NCBI GenBank assembly: GCA_965153455.1
Contig: OZ234495.1
Coordinates: 20,146,875-20,210,874, forward strand
Direction: 5' to 3'
DNA: 64,000 nt
Source of the DNA: Sphagnum compactum
Lineage: Eukaryota; Bryophyta; Sphagnopsida; Sphagnales
Shown here: piece by piece, positions 1-10,499 of the stretch
Position numbering within the stretch: position 1 is the stretch's first letter
Layout of the letters: every line of letters begins with the position of its first letter
The notes under the pieces: generated by a model
The model's input: only the letters and a program-made list of their open reading frames with translations
Told to the model about the DNA's origin: nothing
Database searches by the model: none
Translations under genes and position numbers: made by a program

Positions 1-11
1 ATTCCTTCCAT

Positions 12-190
12 ATGCGTGTGTTCAAACACATTCAAACAATATTCTGTGCATATGTGTGTATTCAAACGCATTCAAACCATATTCCGTGCCATTCAAACCA
101 TATTCCATGCATATGTGTATGTGTTCAAACACGTTCAAACAACATTCCATGCATATGTGTGTATTCGAAACACATTCAAATACATTCAAA
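12..190. repeat. Imperfect minisatellite
   Basis: The core TTCAAACACATTCAAAC alternates with ATTCCATGCATATGTGTGT in about four diverged units. Frames across it are open on both strands only because the repeat lacks stops, so I see no gene here. The array may extend to the left of the window. Confidence 0.8.
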
Positions 191-1109
191 CACAACGGCC
201 AAAAGTGTTGGGCAATGTGGACAGCTTGCATGTATTATGGAGGGTACCAGGTTATGCCACTATGATGCATCATCCTGCTTTAGCTGAGGATGCTCTAATA
301 CCAACTCCAATGGTGCTTCGTATGTGACCCAGCCCAAATATTTCTCACATCCAAGTTTAGTTCTTTACTTTTCTTTTTTTTCCAACCCCTCCCCATAAAA
401 CTAAACTAAAACAGGGACTCTAAACAGGTCGGACAATACTAATAATGCCTTAGCAACCCATCTCACCAATCAACATGAGGTGTTTGGCTGTGTTGTACCT
501 TTTACCAGCCTCAGCATCCTCTGGAAAGGAAATTTGCTAGGCAAAAACCAATATGTTTTTGCTGAGCCAAACCAATATGTTTTGACTTTCCTTCAGCCAC
601 TTTTGTTTTGCTGGGCCACATACTGAGCACCTCTAATGTGGAGCCCCTCTAATGTGATTAAAAAGAGTCAGAAAAGGCCACATGAAAACCCATTACATAT
701 TATGGAGTGGGTGCTAGGGTATAGACCATTGTGGCTGGTGAGGTGCATGTGAGGAATTCAGGTGAATGAAATGGGACACAATGGCTTGTATGCAACATAC
801 TCCATAATAACAACATGGTTTTCATGGATTTACATAATGGTCATTGTGGATTTAGGGCTTTTCAAAATAGCCATGTGACCCAAGTTAGGTCAGGTACACT
901 CAAGAAGCCCCTCCATTGCACCTAGTTATTAGGGGACTAAAAAGAGGCAGAAAAGGCCATATAAAATCCATTCCATGTAGGGGAAAAGAACCAGGTCAAG
1001 CTTTCAGATGTGTGAGCCCAAAGGAAGGAGGGGCCTACTCCAAGGGGTTCAAATCAGTGAAGCACCTTACCATGATTTTTAACTCACAATAAAAATAAAA
1101 TAATAATCT
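191..1109. other. Intergenic, no gene seen
   Basis: Moderately AT-rich unique sequence. I see no long frame, RNA gene or transposon domain on either strand. A short phrase about GAGGCAGAAAAGGCCA occurs twice (near 665 and 945), suggesting a small diverged internal duplication. Confidence 0.5.
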
Positions 1110-2045
1110 ATCTATGAAGCAAGGTAGTTTGTTTGTTTTGTTTGCACCAATGAGATCCACCAAACCAGGATGCTTCAGATTGCATTCTTGGTGTGTTTGG
1201 AAAGCTCTGGAGGAGGAGGGGTGCATCAGCTTGGTTTCATGGTGTTTGGACTTGCGGTGCAAAAGTTCTTGAATATTGAATGATTTCTTCACTGAAAATT
1301 AAATTAAACGATAGCTGAAAATTTCATAGGAATTGGTATCTGCCTCTGGTGTTGTTGAAAAGATCTTGATGAGCAGGATTTAATGGAATTTATTCGATAA
1401 GATTTGGATTCAGAATGTAGGAGATATTAATTTTTAAATGATTTCTGCCACTGAAAATTCAAAAAAATTCAAAAAACCAGGCTTTGCAAGGAAAAATCAG
1501 TTGAGAACATGGTAACATTTGAAGGCTTACCATTCAATTCAAGCATGATTTCCTTTCATATTTGGCTGTTCAAAAATTTGATACATACATTGCAAAACAA
1601 TGTTCAGATGTTGAGTTTCCCTATTTTGTAATGGGTTCACACTTGGGCCAATGGCACAGGCCACACTAGCTATGAGATCCATCGAACCGGGATGCTTCAG
1701 ATCATGTTCCTGGTGTCTTTGGAAAGCTCTCGACGAGGAGGGGTGCATGGGCTTGGTTCCATGACATTTGGACTTGTGGTGCAAAAGTTCTTGAATATTG
1801 AAAATTTCGGAGGGATTGGAATGTGCCTTTGGTGTTGTTGGAAAGATCATCTTTGATGAGCAGGATTTAATTTGGAATCTATTTGGTAAGTTTTGGATTC
1901 AGAATGTGGGAGATATTTGATTTTTTAATGATTTTTTCTGTTGCTGAAAATTCAAATAAATTCCCAAAAAATCAGGCTTTGGAAGGAAAAATCAGTTGAG
2001 GACGTGGTAACACTTGGGCCAACGGCACAGGCCACACTACTACTA
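1110..2045. repeat. Tandemly arranged ~380-520 bp repeat, two copies plus a stub
   Basis: The segment at about 1150-1505 recurs at about 1672-2005, and a third partial copy begins near 2011 (GGCACAGGCCACACTA is found at about 1646 and 2026). On the minus strand both copies carry a similar short frame (1272-1150 and 1801-1670) with shared blocks such as FNIQELLH, MHPSSSRAFQ and LKHPG. The family is unknown to me. The copies differ by substitutions and small indels, so they are old. Confidence 0.75.
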
Positions 2046-2199
2046 CTAAGAATAATAATAATAAAACTGTTTGAAAAATAACTAATAATATTCGAGTGAG
2101 ATAATCTTGTAGTGTCCCTAGCAGAAGAGTGTATATCAATGTCAACACATTCTCATGGGATAACAAGATGCCATATGCAGAGAGGCTTTGTTGAGGCTG

Positions 2200-2455
2200 C
2201 AATTTGGGGGAAGGTTGAAGGGGAGCACTTGCTTCTTGTTTGTCCAAATACACAGAAAGTTAGGGAACGCTTTTGTTTGACCCTGCCCCTCACCCACACT
2301 AGCACTCTTCCTGAGCTCATGCAGATCACAAACACGGTCGCCCTAGCCAAGTTTGTGGCATGTTGCCAGTACCAGAGGACAATCTGTCCTCCATGATTTA
2401 CCTTTCGTCTAATGGACTCTCTGGTCCCAAACGGACGTAAAATAAACAATAAAGA
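2200..2455 (+). mobile_element. 5'-truncated LINE, 3' end only
   Basis: The frame ending at 2396 encodes EHLLLVCP, then LPELMQ and ending CQYQR, which matches the C-terminus of the large LINE copy at 19.4-21.9 kb (DHLLLVCP, LPELMH). The non-coding tail also matches: both copies have an ATGGA...CTCTCTGGTCC block, then GACGT(A/T)AA and an A-rich tail. This is therefore a dead-on-arrival copy of the same LINE family, truncated just upstream of the zinc-knuckle residues. The exact 5' junction cannot be placed by eye. Confidence 0.8.
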
Positions 2456-3247
2456 TAGATATAAGCAAACCTCAAATCCCAAGTGAGTTTTCCAAAAGTT
2501 CTTTACTTGAAGGATCAGCATGTGGACTCAGTTAAACAGCATGAGTGCCTCCACTTCCCCTAACCAGTGTGTTCAAGCCAGTTACCAGACATGACTGATG
2601 TACAAGGTTGGGGCCTACAGATTACGGGGCACAAAAAGAGTGTGAGTTATGCGGTTTGAACGAACCAGGTACCAAGAACATGCAAAAAAGTATCGTGTTA
2701 GGGAGGTACAAAAATGTGGGTAAGCAACATGATGCCTCATATAAGGGGGGGGAGCTCTCATTCCATAGCTACAAAAATGTGAAAAGGCAACAAAATACAT
2801 GATATAACTAGGGAGCTCTCATCCAAAGGCGCACTGCTGCTGCTTTAGTGAGACATTCCCCCCACAATGAGTTATGCAGGGCATGATTTTGTGAAAGGAG
2901 ATTCACCAAAATCCAAATGTGTGAAATCCAATTCTCACAACAACAACATGGTCTGCCATAAGTCGAGAACAACTGAAAACAGGAAAACATGCAATTCATG
3001 GTCGCATCATGTGTGAGTTCAAATGAGTCACACAATGAAACTACCAAACATTTCATGAAGTTCCGACCTAAAAAAAATGGACTCACAGTTCACAGCAACG
3101 CCTTTGCGAACATTCTTCAAGATGTGAGACCAAATGAAAACTACATTGTAATTCTGAAATCTCTTTCTTGCAATCCGAGCTTAAGAAAGTTGATTTTTGG
3201 GATAATAAGAATTGTGACAAGCACAAAAACTATCTAGTGAAAGCAAA
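2456..3247. other. Intergenic, no gene seen
   Basis: No supported gene. A phrase of about 50 bp (ACAAAAATGTG..AGCAACA.. followed by a GGGAGCTCTCAT end) is duplicated at about 2708-2763 and 2771-2823. The open frames here are short and unrelated to known families. Confidence 0.45.
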
Positions 3248-3248
3248 T

Positions 3249-3285
<37 letters not shown>

Positions 3286-3547
3286 GTGCCTACAAAGAAA
3301 ACTGTATGAACTTTGCCTGTTCAAGCTTGCACACGTTTGAGAGAGAGAGAGAGAGAGAAAGAAAAAAAAAAGAAGGCTTGTGTGGTTGCAAAATTGTTGG
3401 ACTTGCCTTTTGAGGTCGCACACATCTGAAGAGAAGAGAGATAGAGACAAGCGTGGTTGCAAAGTTGTGGAAGAACTTGGCAAAGAGAAGCGTAGTTGTT
3501 GCAAAGTTATATGGAGAACTTCTTGCCTTTTGTAGGTTGCATGCATT

Positions 3548-3606
<59 letters not shown>

Positions 3607-3665
3607 TGGTTGTTGCAAAGTGTTGGAGGAACTATTGTCTTTTCCAAGGTTGCGCACGTTTTGAG
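3248..3665. repeat. Compound GA/GT microsatellite in a tandem ~70-100 bp cassette
   Basis: Three long (GA)n tracts (about 3250-3281, 3338-3360 and 3571-3612) and one (GT)n tract (about 3548-3570) are spaced by copies of a cassette containing GCGTGGTTGTTGCAAAG, then CTTGCCTTTT and GCACACGTTT. I count about five imperfect cassettes. The frames across it come from the repeat. Confidence 0.85.
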
Positions 3666-4506
3666 GATCCATCCAACGACTGGTGAAGAAGAAGAAGAAG
3701 CGCTAAAGAATGTCTTTTCTACTTCACAGAATAAAAAGAACTGCAAAATCAACGAGGATATGATAAACGACTTATAAGCTCGAAACTTTCCCATTGCTGC
3801 ATCATCATCATCTTTAGCACATTCATCATGATCCCCGCCCCCACCCCCCGTAGGTGAAGAACTTCTTCATCAGAAAGAGGTGTTGCTGCAGAAGAAAAAT
3901 GTCAAATCAATTGCAAGAAATTCAGGCTATAGCAGATACATGGAGGCAAGATGTTTGTGCAAGCAGAAGAATCTTCAAGAAGCAGGTTGAGCACCAACAA
4001 GTGAAGGAGGTTGGAAGGCTGTCAAGAAACATGAGAAACAACAGCAGGAACGTGAAGAACAGCAGACAGAAAGAAAGAAAGGAACTACCGGTTGCAGAAA
4101 TCCACCAAATCTATGCAAGCAAGGCTATGGCAACAGCAGCAGCTGATAATGGAGATATTAATCAAGGAGAATGTTCAAGCTGGTAATCCATTTTGAGCTC
4201 AAGCGGACAGGAACAACATCCATGCTGCGGAATATATACAATGGAAGGAAAACAACAAAATCGCCCCTTGAGTGTGCGATACGTCTGTTGTGTTGTTGTT
4301 CTCCATGATGTCCGCTTGTTGAAGAGCTTCGTCGCAACAACGATTGTCGCAACGTCTTTAGGTTTTGCTGTTTTCTCATCAGTCGTTGCTGTTTGATCTC
4401 TCTTCTTTCGCATACCACTTTGTATTTTTGAACAGCGATGGATGTCGCAGCAGCGCAGCAACAGATAGACTAGAACTTTGTTGTAAGAAGTAGTAAAACA
4501 AAAGAA
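3666..4506 (+). promoter_or_regulatory. Upstream region / probable 5' leader of the gene at 4507
   Basis: No convincing gene. A plus frame at 3854-4186 is basic and glutamine-rich but begins at GTG, so it is not supported as a plant gene; it could be retroelement debris. The stretch ends directly at ATG 4507 and probably holds promoter and leader. No TATA box was assigned. Confidence 0.35.
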
Positions 4507-5937
4507 ATGGCGACTAGGTATGCTGCAGTGAGCCAGGATGAGCCACAGACGAAGAAGAAGCAGACTAGGAGTGGAGATCAGCAGCAGCAGCAGCAGCCGG
4601 TGGAGAAGGAAGAAGTCATGCAAGGGGGAGGGAAGCTGTCTATGAGCGCGATTGCAGAAAGTGTGGATCGATTGCTAGACGAATCTCATCGCTACAAGTC
4701 CGCTGTGCAAGCAGCTTTTGTTAGGTTTCAGCTGCCGCCACCATCGCCTGCATCTCCTCCTCATCTTCCCATCGACAGCCTCCTCTCGGCCCTACAGTAC
4801 TTCATCGAGGTAAGTATACCGTTGCAGCAGCATTTTCCACTGGCGTGTTTTGTTTTGCATCGCAGGAAAGCAGCAACCTTGATGATACCTTCAGTGCTAC
4901 TTCAGTGATTCTTTTGCTGGCAACAATGGCTAGGGTTAGAAGAGAAGATCTCTCTCTGCAAGTGTTTTGGCTGGCTGTTGTGATGTCGTTGGTATTTGTC
5001 AAGGATTGGTTTGTGTTTTCCTTGCATGGGTTGTTTTGTTTTGTGTTTTCCTCGTGATCAGCAGCACCAGAGCTTTCACATAGTCCTTCTTGGTATAACT
5101 CCAGCTCTCGATCTCTTATTGTCCAGCAAAGTAGTGCCACCCACCCACCTGCCTTCTGTTTAGAATTTCCCATCTGCTGGAATTGTTTTTAGGATTTTAG
5201 GGTTTTAGGGAACACAGGTCTGTTCAGACCGAGCAAGTGATTGATTGCCTCGAATCTGCTTACAAAACTCGAGAGATCACAAATAATATATATGTGCTTT
5301 GTGTCCTGGCAATATCTGTATGATTGATTGATTGATCAATTACAATTGGGCTTCGAAGTCTGAAAGGATTCCTCATGTTAAGATTGTTGCTGACCAAGAA
5401 TTGGGTTTTGTGTTGTGCATGATTCTGATGAATTGTTGTTTGTATGTTTTTATGGATTGATGTTGGGTTTGTGGACTGGAACTATCAAGTCCTTCACAGA
5501 CATCATCCAGATGGCTTTTGGTCCAACAAATATCCTTGTGGGTGGTGGGTGGTGTGTGGTGGGGTGTTTTGTGGGTGTTTCAGAGGATCATGGAGAAGTT
5601 GGATGCCAAGGCTGGGAAGCTTGTCCTACGAACAGTCACACAAGATGATATCAATACTGTGGTGCGAGCTGATCCAGCACTGTCCCTTGATCATCAAACC
5701 CTCGATTACGAACAATTTGAAAGGTTTGCAAGAGAGACTCTGAAACACATTGCACTTGATCGTGGAAAACGACTCGGTCTTTTCATGATTGGTGGTATGT
5801 TGGTGGTCCACATGACCAAGAATGCAGTGAAAAGAATTCCTCTACTTGGAGCTCCTCTTGGTGCCTTCATCAATGTAATGGTGCCAACTACATTGGTTGG
5901 ACCTGCTGTCGGTGTTGCAGGGGCAATGTATTTGTAG
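4507..5937 (+). CDS. Small protein with C-terminal hydrophobic segments, function unknown
   Basis: Two exons, 4507-4809 and 5584-5937. The intron begins GTAAGT and ends TTTCAG, and both junctions are phase 0. The product is 218 residues. The N-terminus (about 1-50) is charged with a Q5 run. A helical part follows (AIAESVDRLLDESHRYKSAV), with a Pro-rich loop near 77-88. The exon junction joins ..QYFIE to RIMEKLDAKAGK... The C-terminal ~65 residues hold two hydrophobic stretches (LGLFMIGGMLVVHM and a Gly/Pro-rich terminal one ending GVAGAMYL), suggesting membrane insertion. I do not recognise the family and name no function. The intron contains a short TTGA repeat near 5321. It is followed on the same strand by the methyltransferase gene about 1 kb downstream. 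The clean splice and stop-free frame make it a real gene. Confidence 0.78.
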
Positions 5938-6467
5938 CTATGAGGCTCTTTGAAGTGTCTTCTGTTTTCTGAAGGAAGTTTAGTTGCTTGTTAGTCAAAA
6001 GGCTTATATGCAGAAACACAAAGTAAAATAGTTCTACATGCTTGCTTGCAGAAGTGCATTACTAGAACTCGTAGTAGTAGTGGAAAATCTTTTGAAGCTT
6101 TCTTTCTGTTCTGAAATTGCTTTGAAGCTTTGTTTTGTATATTCCTCTGGCAGCTAGCTTCTTATGTGAGAGGAGGAAATCCAAGCTGCTGTGACAATGA
6201 TGAAGCTTTAAAAGTTGGGGCTTGTATGTTGGAAGAACCAAGAGAGATATGTATGTATGTATGCTACAGTGATGCAATTGCACCACTGTGTTGCTGCAAC
6301 AGGGTGCAACACAGACAGCACATGTCAAGAGAATCTGCCATTGCTGCTGGACCTCTTCTATAGATACTTAAGCAAATTAGTTTTTCGTGAACAACATGCT
6401 CAAGTTTGTAATAATTGGAAATGTATATTCTGCCATTGAATTTCTTTTTCCTGCTTGTGTGCCTTGC

Positions 6468-6501
<34 letters not shown>

Positions 6502-6969
6502 CCTTCCCGCACACATGGGCTTGGTTGTGTAGTTTCCTGCTTGCTTGCCTTGCTTCCTTCCTTCCTTCATTCCTGCACACATGGACTTGGTTGTGTAGCA
6601 AAGTCTGGTTTGTGCCTTTATTACATGCTGTGCTGGATACCATCGGACAGGGCATATGAACTTGCCCAATTGCTGCTAAGCTTGTGTGGGTTGTCACCAT
6701 GGAAGGAGTCTGAGCTGCTGCCAATCCAAATGTGATGGCTTTGCATGCATACATGCGAAGATTGATGATGAAGATGTGATCTAAGCTCTGGTAAGATAGT
6801 ATAGAGAGACAGAGAGGGGAGAGGGGAGAGAAACGTGAGAGAGATGTCGCCATGAATGGTTATGACGAGATGGTGTCTCTTTGATCAGTGAAGGCAGAGC
6901 GACTAGAGAAAGGAGTGGGGAAAGGTTTAGGGTTTTCTGCACTGGGGGAGGCAAGGGAGTAGAGTGGCG
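5938..6969. other. 3' UTR/intergenic, with (CTTG)n repeat
   Basis: Holds the 3' UTR of the upstream gene and the promoter of the next. A (GCTTGCTT)n/(CCTT)n run at about 6461-6570 includes a local duplication of CACACATGG-CTTGGTTGTGTAG (about 6511 and 6577). The last 150 bases are purine-rich (GAGAGAGG runs near 6805-6845) just before the ATG at 6970. No coding frame is supported. Confidence 0.5.
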
Positions 6970-9141
6970 ATGGTTTCCTTGTGTTTCACAGGGGTTCGAT
7001 GCTCTGGAAGTAGTAGAAGCAGTGCGCTAGGGTTCTTGCAAGTTCGAGCTCTGCCTGTAGTAGCTCGAAGGAAGGTTATTCTGCGCTGTTGCGCTTCTTC
7101 TTCTAGCCGCGGAGGAGGAGACGATGAAGAAGAAGGAAGAAGGGATTTACAGAAGAGAGCTTCTTCTTATGATAGCAGAAGTAGCGGGAAGTGGAGGCCG
7201 ATAGGAGAGGACAGGAGAGAAAGCAGCTCCTCCTCCTCCTCCTCGCCGGACTCGTCGTCGTCGTCGTCTCTACACAGGTTCTATGCTACCTGTTCTCCGG
7301 GGCTGGAGGAAGTGGTTCTCGCAGAGCTTCAATCCCCGTTGATCCAAGCGCAGCGAGCAGAAGCAGGAGCTGCTGGGGTCTCGTTTGTAGGCACTCTTAG
7401 CACGGGCTTCCGTGCCAATCTGTGGCTCCGCTCTGCAGTCCGTGTTCTGGTAGAGCTTGCTGCCGCACCCTTGAGAGGAAGCAGCAGCAGCCGCGGCGGA
7501 CGCTTTGATCCTGTATATGAATTTGTCAGAGATGCCGCAGATTGGCCCTCTCTTCTTGTCAGGGATTCTCCACTGGTGCTGCAAGGCAGTCAAGAAGCGT
7601 CATCAGGGAGAAGAAGAGCATGGAGATTCCGGAACTTCGCAGTGCAAAGCAGGGTTTGGAATTGCACAGATGTGTCTAACTCCAACTACGCATCGATCAG
7701 AGCCAAGGATGCAATCTGTGATGCCATGCGTGATAGATGTGGAGGTCTTCGACCAGAGCCTCCTGCAGAAGGAGGTGCTACTGCGGATGTTCCTTTGTTT
7801 CTCTCTCTCTATCGGGATTCCGCCGTTCTTTATAGAGATATGAGCGGTGTCAGTTTGCATAAAAGGGGTTACAGGGATGTCATGCACCGGGCAAGCTTGA
7901 ATGAAGGGATTGCTGCTGCGGTTCTTACCATTGCGGGTTGGAATCCGGCTGTCCTAGGGTTTGGAGAGGCAAACCAAAACCCTGGTTTCACAGCAGAAGG
8001 AGGAGTACTTCTGGATCCCATGTGTGGGTCAGGTACATTTTTGATTGAAGCTGCTCTTATGGCAACCAAAACTGCCCCTGGTTCTATGCGATCGCAGTGG
8101 CCCTTTCAGGTAATATCCCATTCCCCTCTATCTAGTGTCGAAGGAATCGTTCCAGATCACACACTTGAGTAGTTCTGTTCCTCTTGAAGAAGCTTTTCAG
8201 TACCCTTTTTTCTCATTTGCTCATGTGCTCCTCTAAAATGCAGGATCTGGGTTGATCTCTAAAATGCACAATCTGGGTTTATCTCTGAAATGCACAATCT
8301 AGGTTTATCTCTAAAATGCACAATCTGGGTTGATTCCATGTGCATTTGGTTGGTTGATTGATGATAGTTTCTCTGGATTCTGGCAGACATGGCATGACTT
8401 TGATGAACGAGCTTGGAAGAAATGTAAAGAGGATGCTGGGGCAGCACGTGTTCCATTATCAAGCAGGGTACAATTACTAGGGAATGATATTCATGAGGGG
8501 GCATTGTCACTCTGTGCTCGGGATGCAGCATCTGCAGGTGTTCTGGATCTGCTTGAGCTGAGTTGCCAGGACTGCCGGGTGTACAGCCCTCCTGCAATCC
8601 CTTCTCTGGTGGTTACCAATCCTCCCTGGGGATCACGGCTGACTGACTCCAGGTTTTTCTTTCATCTTGCCCCCTCTCCAACATGGATAATGTTGTAGTA
8701 ACTTTGCCCTTGTCACTGCTACAGTCTTGGGAGATGAAATGCTCCTTTTGGTATGCAACTATGTATAGTCTGGAAGAATGTTTTTGTGTTGTTTTCTGAA
8801 CCAGGAGTCTTGGTTCTTTGTGTATGTGCACATGCAGTGACTCTGAAGAACTTGAATGGTTGGGGACAACGTGGCAAGCCTTAGGAAAGTTTCTGAAATC
8901 TCACTGCAGCTGCTCGGATGTCTATGTGCTTAGTGGAAATTCTTCTGTTACCAAAGCTTTGCATATGAGAGCTGACAAAAAATGGCCAATTAGTGTAGGT
9001 GGGCAAGAATGCCGACTACTCCACTACCATGTCTTACCTCCTAAATCTCAACCCAATACTGATACTAGTTTTGTAGGCAGCAGTCAGGTCAGTGGGTACG
9101 ATGAAAGCTCAAAGCAGAGAGGAGAAAAGATTTTGCAGTAA
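6970..9141 (+). CDS. RlmL-like THUMP domain rRNA guanine-N2 methyltransferase, probably plastid
   Basis: Three exons, 6970-8109, 8387-8652 and 8838-9141; junction phases 0 and 2, all GT/AG; 569 residues. The start is ATG 6970 (MVSLCFTG); the in-frame GTG six bases upstream is not a plant start. Residues 1-100 are rich in Ser/Arg with poly-Ser runs and look like a chloroplast transit peptide plus linker. From about 101 (LHRFYATCSPGLEEVV) comes the THUMP-type region. LSGVSLHKRGYR-like sequence precedes the Rossmann fold. The SAM-binding motif is DPMCGSGTFLIEAA from about 349, and motif IV NPPWGSRL is near 458. The C-terminus (MRADKKWPIS..HYHVLP) matches the RlmL half of bacterial RlmKL. The family makes m2G at 23S rRNA position 2445 (E. 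coli numbering); plastid location is inferred. The RlmK half is absent. Confidence 0.9.
8231..8334 (+). repeat. Intronic 26-bp x 4 tandem repeat
   Basis: Four uninterrupted 26-bp units lie in intron 1 of the RlmL-like gene. The unit core is CTCTAAAATGCACAATCTGG; units differ at one to three positions. The array ends about 50 bp before the exon 2 acceptor (8386). Confidence 0.93.
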
Positions 9142-9986
9142 AATTTTCATTCCACAAGTTTTTGTTTCATGCTTGTACAGGTTTCTGAAGTAGGGTCCTT
9201 TGTATCTGAGTAACACTTGGTATTTGGTGACTCCTTTTGTTTTGGTCACTTGAGCGAGCATTTCTATTTCAGCTTGTGTAACCCTAGCCAGCCATGTCCA
9301 ATAAACCATCCAAACAACTAGCACACCCTGCAGCCCTTGTGGCGTGTTTGGTATGTACTGAGCTACCAAACACACACACACACACACACATGGAATTGGG
9401 AACTCAAAAAGGTACAGCAATCAAGGATGTTATGATATGTTTTCATGGTGTGTTTGAACGAGGTGGTTTGGACCCCAGTAAAGCCATCCTTCCTGGCCTG
9501 TAGAAATGCAGTTTCAGCAGGCTTCCAGGTACTACTAGTAACACCTGGAATTCCTTCAAGGGCAACAGGCCATGTTGGAGGCGACTGCATGCTAGTAGAG
9601 TAACACTGTATACCATGCTATGTTAATAAATTTTTCTCTTCTCAGATTACATGAATGTTACTTAACAAGGCTGTCCATGCAATCTAGATGTGCCTGTGTA
9701 ACTCACCTGTATACAATGGATATGATTTGATTTTGCAAAAACTCATGTTCCCCTACAAAGATAGTATGTTGATATTTCTAAATATTCTGAGAAACTTTGT
9801 ATCCATTTCTCAATGAATGTGATATGCAACAAACATGTCCCATCCTATCACAAAACAGAGAGTTCATTCCTCTCTGTGCATTAACTTCTTGTTGAGGTGT
9901 AGTACATGTCCACTTTTTTAATGAACTTGTCTCTCACATTACAAAACAGACATCTTTTGGATTTTGACCTCTCCCAGTATGCCAAC
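9142..9986. other. Intergenic between convergent genes
   Basis: 3' UTR of the RlmL-like gene and downstream sequence. It holds a (CA)n tract at about 9370-9390, and the phrase ACCAAACACACAC mirrors GTGTTTGGT just before it, a short inverted repeat. No coding potential is supported. Confidence 0.5.
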
Positions 9987-10255
9987 CTTCTATTGATGTT
10001 TGCTATGATGGTCAACGAACGCAAGTCCTACTACAAAAGGCAACTTTTGTTAAGAGAGTTGATTTCCTTCCAGTTGCTATTGAGGTTTAGTGTGGACATG
10101 TTAAGAGAGCTTGCTGATTCCACCAGAGCTCTTCCGTGCCATTGAAATTTGGAATGGACATGTTAAAAGATGATTCCTCTAGTGCTGTAACTTGTTATTG
10201 ACATTTGGTATGGACATCTTCATGCTTTACTAAAGAAACTTTCAGTACCATTGAC
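9987..10255 (+). repeat. Diverged ~60-90 bp tandem repeat
   Basis: A pattern (T/C)ATTGA..TTTG..ATGG(A/T)CA..(T/G)T recurs four times, near 9989, 10075, 10138 and 10193, each followed by a variable spacer. The copies are degenerate. The array lies downstream of the L1 gene's stop, possibly in its 3' flank. An open frame over part of it is not a gene. Confidence 0.6.
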
Positions 10256-10499
10256 CAGATCAATACAACATTAAACCTGGAATACAACGCTCAACATTAA
10301 GAAGGCAGCTGGTTGTTGATGGGCAAAGCTCTCACAGGAAGAAAATTTGTGAGGCACAGGCAATTTTGAAAAGGTGCACCTGATGCTGGAATCCTCAGTG
10401 ATAAACACTTGCATTCTTCTTCATACTTGCTACAAACATGCACATCATGATCATCTACAAAAGGAGGGAAGCAGAGAGCCCATGATGAGCTGTCATTAA

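Noticed and set aside
3854-4186. 110-codon basic plus-strand frame
   Set aside because: Begins at GTG, matches nothing I know, and is in the leader region of the gene at 4507.
6264-6853. Minus and plus frames across the CTTG repeats
   Set aside because: Kept open by the simple repeat, with Lys/Gln/Ala or Leu/Cys-only composition.
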